A stretch of 37,621 bases of DNA from Anaerolineaceae bacterium (GCA_016124855.1 WGMX01000015.1:1-37621); one strand, 5' to 3'; shown: positions 7,591 to 16,748, counted from the first letter of the stretch. Translations and numbers: made by a program. Notes: generated by a model not told the origin, from the letters alone.

Positions 7591-9285
7591 TCGTTCCGCA
7601 GGAACACCATGTTTGTGCTGTAAAATGTCGGCAGCGCGTTCGATCTCTTGCTGGATTTGGGTATCAGACCAACCGGATACACTGCCAACAATTTCGCCCA
7701 ACTGCGCCAACACATCGCCATTAATCAACCCCATCATGCCGATGAGTGAACGGCGAAGGATGACATCATCTAAGTGGATAACCGCTTCATTCGCCGCCAA
7801 AAACATGACTTCACGCTGGCTGTAAGTTGGTAGATGACGCAGCGGGACATCACTGTCCACCACGATAAATTGAGCGACAGCTTCCGCTCGTGTGCCATAA
7901 CGATGGAATAAGGTTTGTAAGCGTTCGGCGTTGATGCCGGTATTCGACTGAACCTGCTTCAACCACAAGTCCCGTGCGGCATCGGTGCGTGGATAACCTT
8001 TGCCTCCACCAATCGCTGTGTTTTCGGTAGAAGTTTTGCGTGATTGGCCCAAGAAGGCTAAGGCTTTATCGGTCACTTGTTCGGAGAAGGCGCGAAAGGT
8101 CGTCCACTTGCCACCGATCAGCGAATATACTGGAAAATGAACACCATCGTCCGGCTCGACCACCCGAATACTGTGGTCACGGCTAACCAAACCCACAAAC
8201 TCCACATCGCTGGCAGGCAGCGGACGCACCCCACAAAAATGAAACACAATCTGCGAACGATCAACCGTAATCCCCGGCAGAACGTGCGACGAAAACTTCA
8301 AGAAGTAGTCGATTTCCTCATCGGTACAGACCACCGAGTCGGGGTTGTCCGCGCGGATGTCGGTTGCGCCGATGATGATTTTGTCGCCAAACGGTTCGAA
8401 AATGCCTAAGCGTCCATCCATATTTTCGAAATATAACACGCTGCCGTTGAGTGTCTTGAACAGCTCAGGGTGATCGACCACGATATGCGAACCCTTTGTG
8501 CCGCCGATAAAATGGGTCGGGTGCTGCATCGAACGGTTGACGAAATCAATCCACGCACCACCGGCATTGATGACCACTTTCGGCTGCACGGTATACAACT
8601 CGCCCGATAATTCATCTTTGATTTGTACGCTGTCACCCGAACCACCGACCACACTGCAATAATTCAGCGCATTGGCATTAGGCGATTCAGATTCCGCATC
8701 CAACACCAACTCAACTCCAATGCGTTCAGCTTGCAGCATCTGGCAGTCGTAATAGGTTGCTGCACCAATAATGTCGGGATTCAAGTGAGGATGTCGCTTC
8801 AGCGCTTGGCTGCGGCTGAGCATCTGGTGAGTGGGTGTGACGCGGTTGTTACGGGTAAACCAGTCATAGAGCATCATGCCCAACTTAACCACCAGATAAC
8901 CGCGTTCGTTGGGTTTCTGAAGCCAGCCCATAAATTTCAAGGGCGCGTTCAACAATCCGGAGAACCATTTGTAGATGGGAATGGTTGTGAGCATGGGTTC
9001 AACCGCGTGCGGTGCATTCATGACCAAGCGGTTGCGCTCCAACAGTGACTCGCGCACCAACCGGAAATCTCCATGTTCCAGATAGCGCAAACCGCCATGT
9101 GCCTGCCGCGTCGAGGCCGCGCTCGAACCGGAACAGTAATCGCCTTTTTCGACAAGCAGCACATCGATGCCTTGCAGAGCCAAATCTCGAAACGTGCCGA
9201 TGCCGTTGATGCCCGCGCCAATCACCAGCACCGAGACTTGCGGATGAGCGCGGAGATGGTCAAATTTTGCCTGCCGGGTGGTCAT
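7567..9285 (-). CDS. glpD: aerobic glycerol-3-phosphate dehydrogenase (FAD)
   Basis: This 572-aa flavoprotein oxidises sn-glycerol 3-phosphate to dihydroxyacetone phosphate and passes electrons to quinone at the membrane. The N-terminus has the FAD Rossmann motif VIGAGINGIGTFRD and, after it, EKGDYCSGSSAASTRQAHGG and LRYLEHGDF, all typical of GlpD. The middle holds HFIGGTKGSH and the FGD/GATD segments of the DAO fold. The C-terminal about 120 residues match the DAO-C cap. ATG 9285 is chosen. The frame extends to a TTG at 9321, but that would lie inside the promoter region. No clear ribosome site precedes ATG 9285. No glycerol kinase or facilitator is nearby, and dapB-like lies 61 nt upstream in the same direction. 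Confidence 0.95.
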   Translation of the reverse strand: MTTRQAKFDHLRAHPQVSVLVIGAGINGIGTFRDLALQGIDVLLVEKGDYCSGSSAASTRQAHGGLRYLEHGDFRLVRESLLERNRLVMNAPHAVEPMLTTIPIYKWFSGLLNAPLKFMGWLQKPNERGYLVVKLGMMLYDWFTRNNRVTPTHQMLSRSQALKRHPHLNPDIIGAATYYDCQMLQAERIGVELVLDAESESPNANALNYCSVVGGSGDSVQIKDELSGELYTVQPKVVINAGGAWIDFVNRSMQHPTHFIGGTKGSHIVVDHPELFKTLNGSVLYFENMDGRLGIFEPFGDKIIIGATDIRADNPDSVVCTDEEIDYFLKFSSHVLPGITVDRSQIVFHFCGVRPLPASDVEFVGLVSRDHSIRVVEPDDGVHFPVYSLIGGKWTTFRAFSEQVTDKALAFLGQSRKTSTENTAIGGGKGYPRTDAARDLWLKQVQSNTGINAERLQTLFHRYGTRAEAVAQFIVVDSDVPLRHLPTYSQREVMFLAANEAVIHLDDVILRRSLIGMMGLINGDVLAQLGEIVGSVSGWSDTQIQQEIERAADILQHKHGVPAERLVTRTNR

Positions 9286-9321
9286 ATATGGGTGTCCAAT
9301 GTTGAATATTACATGGCACAA

Positions 9322-9327
9322 ATTATA
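9322..9327 (-). promoter_or_regulatory. -10 element for glpD
   Basis: A perfect TATAAT on the minus strand lies 37 nt before ATG 9285, in the 61-nt gap after the DapB-like gene. No convincing -35 was found at 16-18 nt. It suggests that glpD is transcribed on its own as well as by read-through. Confidence 0.45.
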
Positions 9328-9346
9328 ACGCGCTGGCAGACAACCA

Positions 9347-10147
9347 TTAAAATTCCATCACGCTGTCAAGACCGCGCTTCAATCCGACGAAAGTTCCGAC
9401 TTTGCGAATGGCTAACAATGCCCCTTCAACATAGGCTTCGGCGCTGATGCCTGCGTCATAGCGGATGCTCAAACGCTGGTCGAGATCACCAAACAGGACT
9501 TCGGCGGAAATAACATGTCCCGGCAACCTAAGCGAATGCACTTGGACACCATTGAGCGTCACACCCCGACTCTCAAGCGGCCCTTGCGTCTGGTCAATGG
9601 GAACGATATTTTGTGGCGGTTGAATTTGGGACAAGCGATAGGCCAATTCGCGGACTGTGCCGCTCGGTGAATCCTTTTTGCCAGCGCTGGCATAATCAAT
9701 GATCTCATACTGTGGAATATACTTTGCAACCAGTTCAGCGCATTTTTGCAGCAGCACCACCGCCATCGAAAAATTCCCGACCGCCAGCACACCCTTGCCC
9801 TGTTGCAAAGCGGCTTCATTGATCTCGGCATAATCTGCATCAGTTAAGCCGGATGTGCCGATGACAACATGTGCGCCATGCCTCAAAGCTGCCAACACAT
9901 TCGATTTCGCCACGTCCGGCTTGGTATATTCGACAAATACATCACAGGGTATCGCCAAGGCTTCTTCTGCCGAGGCGCTAATGATCCCCTTTATATTGGC
10001 TAAATCTAACACCTCACTTAATGAGCGTCCGGCCTGCTGGCGAGATACACCGGCAACCACCTCGATGTCATCGGTCTGGTTGATACCCTTGGCTAATGTC
10101 GAACCTGCCCACCCGCTAATTCCGGCTAAACACACGCGTATCGTCAT
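9347..10147 (-). CDS. DapB-like dihydrodipicolinate reductase family protein, altered active site
   Basis: This 266-aa NAD(P)-binding protein has the N-terminal Rossmann motif CLAGISGWAG and the DapB fold (SGTSGLT and GNFSMAVVLL segments). In true DapB the catalytic loop is E-x-HHRHK-x-DAPSGT. Here it reads EIIDYASAGKKDSPSGT, so both catalytic His are replaced by Ala and Ser while Lys and the PSGT end remain. I recall proteins with YASA at this site, annotated as DapB in other bacteria, so this may be a known paralogous subfamily with another imine or carbonyl substrate. ATG 10147 is used: GGAG lies 9 nt upstream and overlaps an alternative ATG at 10162. No other lysine-pathway gene is near. 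Confidence 0.8.
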   Translation of the reverse strand: MTIRVCLAGISGWAGSTLAKGINQTDDIEVVAGVSRQQAGRSLSEVLDLANIKGIISASAEEALAIPCDVFVEYTKPDVAKSNVLAALRHGAHVVIGTSGLTDADYAEINEAALQQGKGVLAVGNFSMAVVLLQKCAELVAKYIPQYEIIDYASAGKKDSPSGTVRELAYRLSQIQPPQNIVPIDQTQGPLESRGVTLNGVQVHSLRLPGHVISAEVLFGDLDQRLSIRYDAGISAEAYVEGALLAIRKVGTFVGLKRGLDSVMEF

Positions 10148-10224
10148 GCTCAAAATCTCCATTTGGGTTTTATTCTGCCAATTGTCCTCTTTTTGGCAAA
10201 GAAACCAACCCGATGGATTTTGAT

Positions 10225-11553
10225 TTACGACTCAACCGGCAGCGCGTCACACGGCCCGTGCAGCGTTACGGTAGCGGTTGTTGTCCAGCCTTGACTGCCA
10301 TCAATCCAAATGGTGACTTTATACCAACCCTGACCGTTCTTCGCGCCAACCTGCGCCCAAGGGCCGGGGTTCAACACACCCACCACGGTTGATGAATTCG
10401 GCGCGGCGTACAAATTGGTCACCGAATTGGCCGTCACGGTGCAGAGGTCATTGGGAATAACCACATCAGAAGGCGACACATCTGACGGAAGACCCATCAC
10501 TTGAGGGGTCGCCGTAAACACCGGAATAAGGGTCGCTGTTGGCCCGCTGCCAACATTGAACGAAAGTTGATATTCTGCCGCTTTGCTGTACTTTTCATCG
10601 CGGGTGGCAATGTCATACAGCCAATATTTACCGTTATAGGTCGCCGAGCCGATGCGAACCGCTGTGCCTGCCGGAATATCATCAATTTGAGTGAGCGTCA
10701 CCACACGAAACTGCAACATACCGACTTCACTCTGGAACATCGCTGTTGGTGTCGCCGAGTAAACGTAAGCGGTTGGCGTTGGGAACGGCAGCGCTCCACC
10801 ACTGTCAGTGACCATTAACTGTGAGTCGCGCGCTTTCTCATAACGACCATCCGCAGTCATGATCTCGTAAATATATTCCGTTCCATTAAACATCGAGGTG
10901 CTGAGGACAACCGTCGTTCCGGCTGGAATGCTCCCCACATCCACTTTGGTGACGAGGTGATTCAAGGGGATGTTCATGGTGAAGCCAAACATGCCGGTGG
11001 GGGTCGGTGTGAGGGTAGGCGCTGACGACAATTCGGCTGCCAGAGTCGTATTCAAACCGTCACACGGGCCGTACAGCGTAACCACTCTGGGCGAAACCCA
11101 ACCCACCGACTCGCGTCCCCAAGGAATTTGCAGCCAGCCATTTTCGGACTTTTTGATAACCAGCATATATTGTCCGGCAGGTAAGACACTTAAAATTTTA
11201 AAGTCGGTGCTGGGGCCAACACGTACATTGACATCATAGTTGGTGGATGATTTGAGTGAACAGACGTCAGCAGGTGGGGGAACCGTCGCTGCCCCCGACA
11301 CAGCCTGTGACTGGGCAGATGGTTGGGCAGTGGCGGCAGCACTACCCAACACCGTTATGGTTGGTGCGGCAAACGGTGTGCGCGTGGGATTAGGTGTTAA
11401 CGTAATCGTGCGCGTGGGACTAGCTTCCAGAGTCGGCGGATTAAGCGCTACCTCATTGGAAGCGCCAAACTGGGACGATAAATTACAAGCAGCACTCATC
11501 ATTCCTATAGTAATTAGTGCGGCGAATCCCATAAATTTCCTGAACAGCATCAT
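10225..11553 (-). CDS. SH3b-domain lipoprotein with two extra internal repeats
   Basis: This 442-aa exported lipoprotein starts MMLFRKFMGFAALIT and ends its signal at SAAC (Cys23), the lipobox. A Thr/Pro-rich linker (about 30-70) leads to a bacterial SH3 domain (about 97-164, VNVRVGPSTDFKIL). Two related modules of about 50 residues follow (about 198-248 and 280-332); they share IPAGT, a later YNG/FNG, Y-I/D-I and an ending of KA-x-x-x-QL. A second SH3b ends the protein (about 370-436, NLYAAPNSSTVVG). Both SH3b domains end in L-HGPCD or LYGPCD. SH3b domains usually bind peptidoglycan or wall peptides. ATG 11553 is chosen for the AGGGGG site 6 nt upstream. No enzyme domain is present, so a structural or sensing role is inferred. 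Confidence 0.85.
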   Translation of the reverse strand: MMLFRKFMGFAALITIGMMSAACNLSSQFGASNEVALNPPTLEASPTRTITLTPNPTRTPFAAPTITVLGSAAATAQPSAQSQAVSGAATVPPPADVCSLKSSTNYDVNVRVGPSTDFKILSVLPAGQYMLVIKKSENGWLQIPWGRESVGWVSPRVVTLYGPCDGLNTTLAAELSSAPTLTPTPTGMFGFTMNIPLNHLVTKVDVGSIPAGTTVVLSTSMFNGTEYIYEIMTADGRYEKARDSQLMVTDSGGALPFPTPTAYVYSATPTAMFQSEVGMLQFRVVTLTQIDDIPAGTAVRIGSATYNGKYWLYDIATRDEKYSKAAEYQLSFNVGSGPTATLIPVFTATPQVMGLPSDVSPSDVVIPNDLCTVTANSVTNLYAAPNSSTVVGVLNPGPWAQVGAKNGQGWYKVTIWIDGSQGWTTTATVTLHGPCDALPVES

Positions 11554-11683
11554 ATATAACCCCCTATGCTCATTGTCTATATCTAATAAACGCATAGCAC
11601 AGGAGATAAGTTTGGACGGACAGCCTACGCCTGACCTACGGCTAGGCGGTGAAGAGCAAAACCAAAAGAGAGTGCCGCAATAA

Positions 11684-11692
11684 TGCTATAAT
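11684..11692 (+). promoter_or_regulatory. extended -10 promoter for the sterol-desaturase-type gene
   Basis: TGC directly precedes a perfect TATAAT (11687-11692). The likely transcription start is near 11699, 51 nt before ATG 11750. No good -35 was seen. Confidence 0.5.
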
Positions 11693-11749
11693 ACACGTAA
11701 CACTTGCCCTACAAATTTAAATGGATTGCTATCCCCTTCGGAGGGCGAG

Positions 11750-12511
11750 ATGAATCTATTCAACGACTTTTTCGCAGCTTTATACACCATGCCGCTTGAG
11801 CAAGCTGTTTTCTGGTCGCTGCTCGGCAATGTGGTGATGTTCGCCGCCGCGCTGGTGGTTGGTGAGGCATTGGTTCGCCGCTACCACGACAAACCCAATT
11901 CGCCACCACCGGAACCCATCAGCCGTCAGGAGATCATGTTCGCGCTGTTGTGTGTCATCCTCAATGCGCTGGTGGCAGCGGTTGGCATCATCTTATGGCG
12001 GGCAGACATTATCCACCTACGACCGAATGGCGATATTCTAGCGACGGTGATTGATGTTATCGTGTTGATTGTATTGATGGACTTTGGCATGTATGTGTTT
12101 CACCGGGTAGCACACCATCCTCTGCTTTATCCCATCATTCACTTAACCCATCATCTGTATGAGAACCCGCGCCCATTGACCTTATTTGTCCTCAACCCGT
12201 TTGAGGTTTTGGGTTTCGGCGCATTACTGATCGTCGTCATTTTGCTATCTCAAGCCTCGCAGGTCGCCATCGTCATTTATCTGGCGTTCAACCTGATCTT
12301 CGGTTTGGTCGGGCATTTGGGCGTTGAACCCGCGCCCGATGCGTGGCTTAAGCTGCCGCTTATCCGCACGATCTCAACCAGCACTTTTCATGCCGAACAT
12401 CACCACGACAAAGCGCACAATTTCGGTTTCTATACCGTGATATGGGATCGCTTATTCGGCACGCTGTCACCCGAATATGCTCAAGATTTCGGACGCGCCA
12501 ACGGCAGCTAA
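11750..12511 (+). CDS. sterol desaturase / fatty acid hydroxylase family protein
   Basis: This 253-aa integral membrane di-iron protein has four or more hydrophobic segments. The three His clusters of the family are present in order: HRVAHH, HLTHH, and later HAEHHHDKAHN, followed by FGFYTVIWDRLFGTL, a typical ending. Such enzymes hydroxylate or desaturate membrane lipids (sterols, carotenoids, fatty acids) using O2. GGAGG at 11740-11744 lies 5 nt before ATG 11750; the longer frame from 11726 includes that site and is rejected. It is convergent with the histidine kinase gene, 7 nt apart. The substrate cannot be assigned. Confidence 0.9.
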   Translation: MNLFNDFFAALYTMPLEQAVFWSLLGNVVMFAAALVVGEALVRRYHDKPNSPPPEPISRQEIMFALLCVILNALVAAVGIILWRADIIHLRPNGDILATVIDVIVLIVLMDFGMYVFHRVAHHPLLYPIIHLTHHLYENPRPLTLFVLNPFEVLGFGALLIVVILLSQASQVAIVIYLAFNLIFGLVGHLGVEPAPDAWLKLPLIRTISTSTFHAEHHHDKAHNFGFYTVIWDRLFGTLSPEYAQDFGRANGS

Positions 12512-12518
12512 ACCGATG

Positions 12519-14360
12519 TCAATCGGAAGGCGCAGCAGGCAGCGTAAAACTAAATGTCGAACCTTCTCCGGGGATGCCGCTGCTCGCTACGCCAACTGAT
12601 CCGCCGAGGCGTTCAACAACCGTCTTGATGATCGTCAATCCGAGGCCGTGTCCGTCAATTTTATTTTGCCCGAGGCGTTCAAATTTCTGAAATAAATGCG
12701 CCTGCTCGTCTGTCGAGAGTCCCTTACCATTGTCACTAATCCAATAGCGAATCAGGCCACCGGTCAGCGGCACAGCTCCAATATGCACTTCTGGCGGACT
12801 GCCGCCGTACTTAATAGCATTGCCGATATAATTGACCCACACTTCTTCTAACCAAGAACTGTGACCAAGCGCATCGGGTAAGGGATGTGATACATGAATA
12901 TGGGCGTTTTTTTGCTGAATGGGCAATGCCAGCCGTTCAATCGAATTGCGCAGTATATCCCCCATATCAATCGGCTGCGGCATGATGGCCTGCTTACGCG
13001 CCCGTGCCAATGTCAAGAGCGAGTCGATAATCGTGTTCATTTTTTCAGCGGTGGTGGTCACATTTTTGATAGCACGGAAATTTTCTTCGGGGATTTGCCC
13101 TTCCAAATCCATTTCGAGCAGTTCCATATAGGTGCTGATGACAGCGATTGGATTTTTGAGATCATGGGCAATGTTGTCAGCGTAAGATTCTAAATCAGCA
13201 ATCATCTGCTCATGCAGGTTGATCTGTTCTTCTAAGACACGGTTGCGGCTGGATTGTGCTTCTGCCTCCAAACGCACACGCTCAACTTCGTATTGGGTTT
13301 GCAGAGTCTTTAAACGCATGTCGGCCTGATGGCTAAAGAGCGTTTCTTTGACCGTCTGCTGCTTTTCATAATGTTCAAGCGCTTGCTCAAAATCGCCCAG
13401 CGACTTGTAAACACCAGCCAATAAACCATGCGCCTCAGCGATCAACGGCTGCGTTTCCAACCGCTCAAATATCGCCAGCGCATCCCATAAATAGCTCAGG
13501 GCAACGGCTGTTCGTCCCTGAATTGTCAGCGTTTCTGCCAAGCGCATCAGGGCAGTGGCCGCTTCACGTTTGGCCTCGCCCTGCTGGGCGGCGGTCAGCG
13601 CTTCCTCATAATAAGCAATGGACTGCGGCAAGTCATTCAACTTTTCATGGGCCTGCCCGATAACCGTTAATGCCCGTGAGATGCCAACCCAATAGCGCTC
13701 CGGTCGCATGAGTGCCAGCCCCTGTTGTGCAAAATCCAAACTTCGGGCGGTGTCGTTCAATTGAAGATAAGCTTCCGCCATGTAGGTCAGCGTCAAGCCA
13801 TCGGATGCACCTACATGATCAATCGCTTTATCCAGTTGATAGGAGTCCTGATAGTGTTCAATCGCCTTTTCAAAGTTGCCCATCGAGGCGTAAATATCAC
13901 CGATGTTGCTGCGCATAACCGCTACATGAGCCGTGTTTCCCTGTTGTTCACTCAGTGACAGCGCTTCAAGGTAATAATCAAGAGCTTCGTGCCAGTTACC
14001 CAAACGTTCGTGATTATTGCCCAGAATATTGATGGCATCGGCTTCTTGTTTGGGATATTTGCCAGACCGTGCCAATGGCAGCACCCGCGTGACGCACTCA
14101 ATCGAAGTCGGATAATCAGAACGGCAGTAGCTGCACCACGCCATATTCAGCAGCGCGTCGATAATCCCTTGCTGGTAGTGAATATCCGTCGCCAATTCAA
14201 AAGCTTCACCCGCCCATTCCACAGCTTTTTCGGGATCGCCCTCGCTGTTGTGATGCGCCAACGCATTCAGCGCGTCAATCCGTTCGATAGGCGTTTGGGC
14301 GGCTTTCAATTGCTCTTCAAACGGTTTCAGACGATCCACGTTATATTCCGCTTCCAACAT
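12519..14360 (-). CDS. cytoplasmic TPR-sensor histidine kinase (orphan)
   Basis: This 613-aa protein has no signal peptide or membrane segment. Residues about 10-335 form tetratricopeptide repeats (for example LGNWHEALDYYLEALSLS and MGNFEKAIEHYQDSYQL). A coiled coil spans about 340-395. HisKA follows with phospho-acceptor His399 in IAHDLKNP. The HATPase domain then has the N box NYIGNAIKYGG, G1 DNGKGL and G2 GHGLGLTI. It should autophosphorylate in response to a signal or partner bound by the TPR array. No response regulator lies in the window, so the partner is unknown. ATG 14360 is used (a TTG lies two codons upstream); no Shine-Dalgarno is visible. Confidence 0.93.
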   Translation of the reverse strand: MLEAEYNVDRLKPFEEQLKAAQTPIERIDALNALAHHNSEGDPEKAVEWAGEAFELATDIHYQQGIIDALLNMAWCSYCRSDYPTSIECVTRVLPLARSGKYPKQEADAINILGNNHERLGNWHEALDYYLEALSLSEQQGNTAHVAVMRSNIGDIYASMGNFEKAIEHYQDSYQLDKAIDHVGASDGLTLTYMAEAYLQLNDTARSLDFAQQGLALMRPERYWVGISRALTVIGQAHEKLNDLPQSIAYYEEALTAAQQGEAKREAATALMRLAETLTIQGRTAVALSYLWDALAIFERLETQPLIAEAHGLLAGVYKSLGDFEQALEHYEKQQTVKETLFSHQADMRLKTLQTQYEVERVRLEAEAQSSRNRVLEEQINLHEQMIADLESYADNIAHDLKNPIAVISTYMELLEMDLEGQIPEENFRAIKNVTTTAEKMNTIIDSLLTLARARKQAIMPQPIDMGDILRNSIERLALPIQQKNAHIHVSHPLPDALGHSSWLEEVWVNYIGNAIKYGGSPPEVHIGAVPLTGGLIRYWISDNGKGLSTDEQAHLFQKFERLGQNKIDGHGLGLTIIKTVVERLGGSVGVASSGIPGEGSTFSFTLPAAPSD

Positions 14361-14382
14361 ATCCAAAGGATTTTTGTAGCGT

Positions 14383-14388
14383 ATTATA
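14383..14388 (-). promoter_or_regulatory. -10 element for the histidine kinase gene
   Basis: A perfect minus-strand TATAAT lies only 22 nt before ATG 14360, predicting a leader of about 16 nt. The gene also lacks a Shine-Dalgarno site, so translation may begin on a very short leader. No clear -35 was seen. Confidence 0.4.
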
Positions 14389-14512
14389 GAATGTTCTCAC
14401 CTTTTTTCACCACAAATTCGTTATTGCCACCCACGCGCATTCGCTGATTGCCCGTCGTTATACAAATCATGATTACAATACTTAAACCGTTTCGTATGGA
14501 AGGTTGAAGCTT

Positions 14513-15487
14513 ATGTTGAACTATTTCAATCGGCGTATCGTTTTAACTTTATCGTTCATCTTCATGATTAATAGTGTATTTGCTGTACAGGCACAATCCA
14601 TTGACCCCAATTGCACGGATATGGTCGTTGTTTATTCCGATGATGCACTGACTGCAAAACCCGTTAATGATTTAAGCCAAAGCGGAAAACACTTTATAAA
14701 AAGCATCGAAGAACTTCAGCCCTATGATTTAGCATGGGCAGATTCAGCCGATAGATTAGTATTCACAAGCGCGGTGGACAATTCTGTATATGTATCCGAC
14801 AAATTGAACATTACTCCACAGTTGATATTCAAGGCCGAGCCAAACATCCAACTTTCAAATTTTACGTGGTCGCCAGATGGACAATTCCTCGCCTACTATA
14901 AATTCATAGTAGATGTCGCAGGGAACGCAGAAAAAACCACCTCGTTTATTGAAGCCTATGATTTTGAAACAAAACAGATAAAGCAGATCCTTGATCCCTT
15001 TCACGATCAAGCCTTTACCAGTTCCCTAGAGAGTTTAGTGTGGAGTCCAGATGGAAAACAAATTGCTGTCACAATGGGTGTGTTACCTTATGAAAGCAAA
15101 TTGCACTTAATCAATACTGATTGTTTACGCGATAATCAAGCCAAATGTGATCTTCAAAAACTCGAAGTAAAAAATATAAATAACTGGGAATATCTCACAG
15201 AAGGTCAAACTCACGCCTCGTGGTCGAATGATGGTCGCCTATGGTTCATTTGTGGAGGGGAATACTGTGTTTATGATCCACAAACCCATATAGTAGAACG
15301 CTACACAATACCAGACCTCCAAGGATTTATGTTATTGTCTTGCAGCAATAATTTTATTTTCTGGACGAATGATAGGACACTTAATTTATATAATGTAATC
15401 GACAAAATAATTGTGAAACGCACTAAATTACCCATTCCAGATATAGTAATCCCATTCCCTGTCGCAGAATTTCTCTTTACAAAATAA
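14513..15487 (+). CDS. secreted PD40/WD40-type beta-propeller protein
   Basis: This 324-aa exported protein has a Sec signal (residues 1-28, ending VFAVQAQS) and no lipobox. At least three propeller-blade motifs are visible: FTWSPDGQFLAYY, LVWSPDGKQIAVT and ASWSNDGRLWFIC, the TolB/PD40 style. Enzymatic residues are not seen; such propellers usually bind proteins or sugars. ATG 14513 follows GGAAGG at 9 nt; an in-frame TTG at 14504 abuts the site and is unlikely. The stop overlaps the start of the next gene by one base (TAATG), so the two are coupled. Base use is more AT-rich than in the neighbours. Confidence 0.82.
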   Translation: MLNYFNRRIVLTLSFIFMINSVFAVQAQSIDPNCTDMVVVYSDDALTAKPVNDLSQSGKHFIKSIEELQPYDLAWADSADRLVFTSAVDNSVYVSDKLNITPQLIFKAEPNIQLSNFTWSPDGQFLAYYKFIVDVAGNAEKTTSFIEAYDFETKQIKQILDPFHDQAFTSSLESLVWSPDGKQIAVTMGVLPYESKLHLINTDCLRDNQAKCDLQKLEVKNINNWEYLTEGQTHASWSNDGRLWFICGGEYCVYDPQTHIVERYTIPDLQGFMLLSCSNNFIFWTNDRTLNLYNVIDKIIVKRTKLPIPDIVIPFPVAEFLFTK

Positions 15488-16263
15488 TGCATGGATTGGA
15501 ACAGAAGATGGCTCCTTGGATTGCACATTTACGAGTAGCAGAAACATTATTGAAGTCGATGCCTCATTTGGACGAAACGGCTTTCGCATATGGCAACCTC
15601 GCGCCCGACTCCGGCAAGCCTAATGCGGATTGGACGTCTTATGACCCGCCTAAAGAAGTGACTCATTTCCTGCGACGTGGCGATGGCGAAGATAAAATCC
15701 ACGATCTTAAATATTATCGAGGTTATCTAGCGGACATTCGGCCTGAAGACGATCTAGCAGATTACAGTTTCCGCCTCGGATATTTCGCGCATCTACTCTC
15801 GGACAGCCTGTGGTCGAGGCGACTAAACATCACCTATAAGCAGCTTTATCCTGAACTGGTCGATAATCCCACCCATACCCTATGGCGCACCCTCAAGCGC
15901 GATTGGTTTGATCTCGACTTCTGCTACCTGCGCGACAATCACGACTGTTTATTTTGGCGCATCATCATGACCACGCCCAACCCGCCGCCCTATCTGCCAT
16001 TTGTGTCACACGATGGCTTAACGCATTCGCTTGACCATATCCGTCATTTTTACAGCACATCTCAGCCCGACATTGACCATCCTTACCTTTACCTGAACCA
16101 AGCAATGATGAGCCGCTATATCGAAGATACAGCAGCGCTTATCATTAAGTTGATTGATCTGCTGCAAGCCAATCCGCCACTTCACAGCCTCAATTCCTCG
16201 ATACGTTTATTGAAAGTCAGCGATTACGCGCCTTATGAGCCGCCGTTTGGTGATCGGAGTTAA
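15487..16263 (+). CDS. zinc-dependent phospholipase C-like hydrolase (PF00882-type)
   Basis: This 258-aa mostly helical protein resembles the zinc-dependent phospholipase C / S1-P1 nuclease-like group. IAHLRVAETLL near the start, then DETAFAYGNLAPDSG, VTHFLRRG and LGYFAHLLSDSLW supply the His and Asp pattern expected for metal binding. There is no signal peptide, so it would act inside the cell. Two starts are possible. ATG 15487 overlaps the previous stop (TAATG), and ATG 15508 gives the beginning MAPWIAHLR that resembles family members. Coupling to the propeller gene suggests a shared transcript. The function is a guess from the fold. Confidence 0.72.
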   Translation: MHGLEQKMAPWIAHLRVAETLLKSMPHLDETAFAYGNLAPDSGKPNADWTSYDPPKEVTHFLRRGDGEDKIHDLKYYRGYLADIRPEDDLADYSFRLGYFAHLLSDSLWSRRLNITYKQLYPELVDNPTHTLWRTLKRDWFDLDFCYLRDNHDCLFWRIIMTTPNPPPYLPFVSHDGLTHSLDHIRHFYSTSQPDIDHPYLYLNQAMMSRYIEDTAALIIKLIDLLQANPPLHSLNSSIRLLKVSDYAPYEPPFGDRS

Positions 16264-16345
16264 TACAGGTATCTTCTGGTATTAGGGTTACACACCGAAT
16301 CGGATTATCATTAGCAACAGGATAAATTAATCAGTGAGGAAAATG

Positions 16346-16741
16346 ATGGTTCTGCCTGATGCAGCCCGCGCTGTCTTACAAAAACCGCTCGTTGTTCGCA
16401 TGGCGGTCAATGATCCCAACGGTTACCCGCATGTCGTTCCAGTATGGTTTGGTCTGGATGGCGACGACATTATGATTTTTGGCTTCTACGACACCCGTAA
16501 AATCGACTACATCAAAGCTGACCCTAGAGGCTCGGTGCAAGTCGGTGGTGATTTCGGTAATGACGGTTATTTGCTCAAAGGTGACTACAAATTAGAGTCT
16601 GACCCTGATCATCAGTGGGCGCGTACCATCACCTACGCGTACGAGGTAGACCGTGCCAATGCCGATAAACTGTTGGCTGAGTGGACGGCCAAAGAATTAT
16701 TTTTGGTGCGCCTTGTCGTAAACAAAGTCATCAAAGTCTAG
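16346..16741 (+). CDS. PPOX-class flavin/F420-binding split-barrel protein
   Basis: This about 131-aa protein has the pyridoxamine-5'-phosphate-oxidase split-barrel pattern. It starts with a helix (LPDAARAVLQ), followed by strand VVRMAVNDPNGYPHVVPVWFG, then DTRKIDYIKADPRGSVQVGG. Members bind FMN or F420 and reduce small compounds or bind haem. The exact cofactor is not clear. The starts ATG 16343 and 16346 both follow GAGGA; 16346 has the better spacing (5 nt). The C-terminus stops 7 nt before the convergent Uma2 gene. Confidence 0.82.
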   Translation: MVLPDAARAVLQKPLVVRMAVNDPNGYPHVVPVWFGLDGDDIMIFGFYDTRKIDYIKADPRGSVQVGGDFGNDGYLLKGDYKLESDPDHQWARTITYAYEVDRANADKLLAEWTAKELFLVRLVVNKVIKV

Positions 16742-16748
16742 CGCGTAA

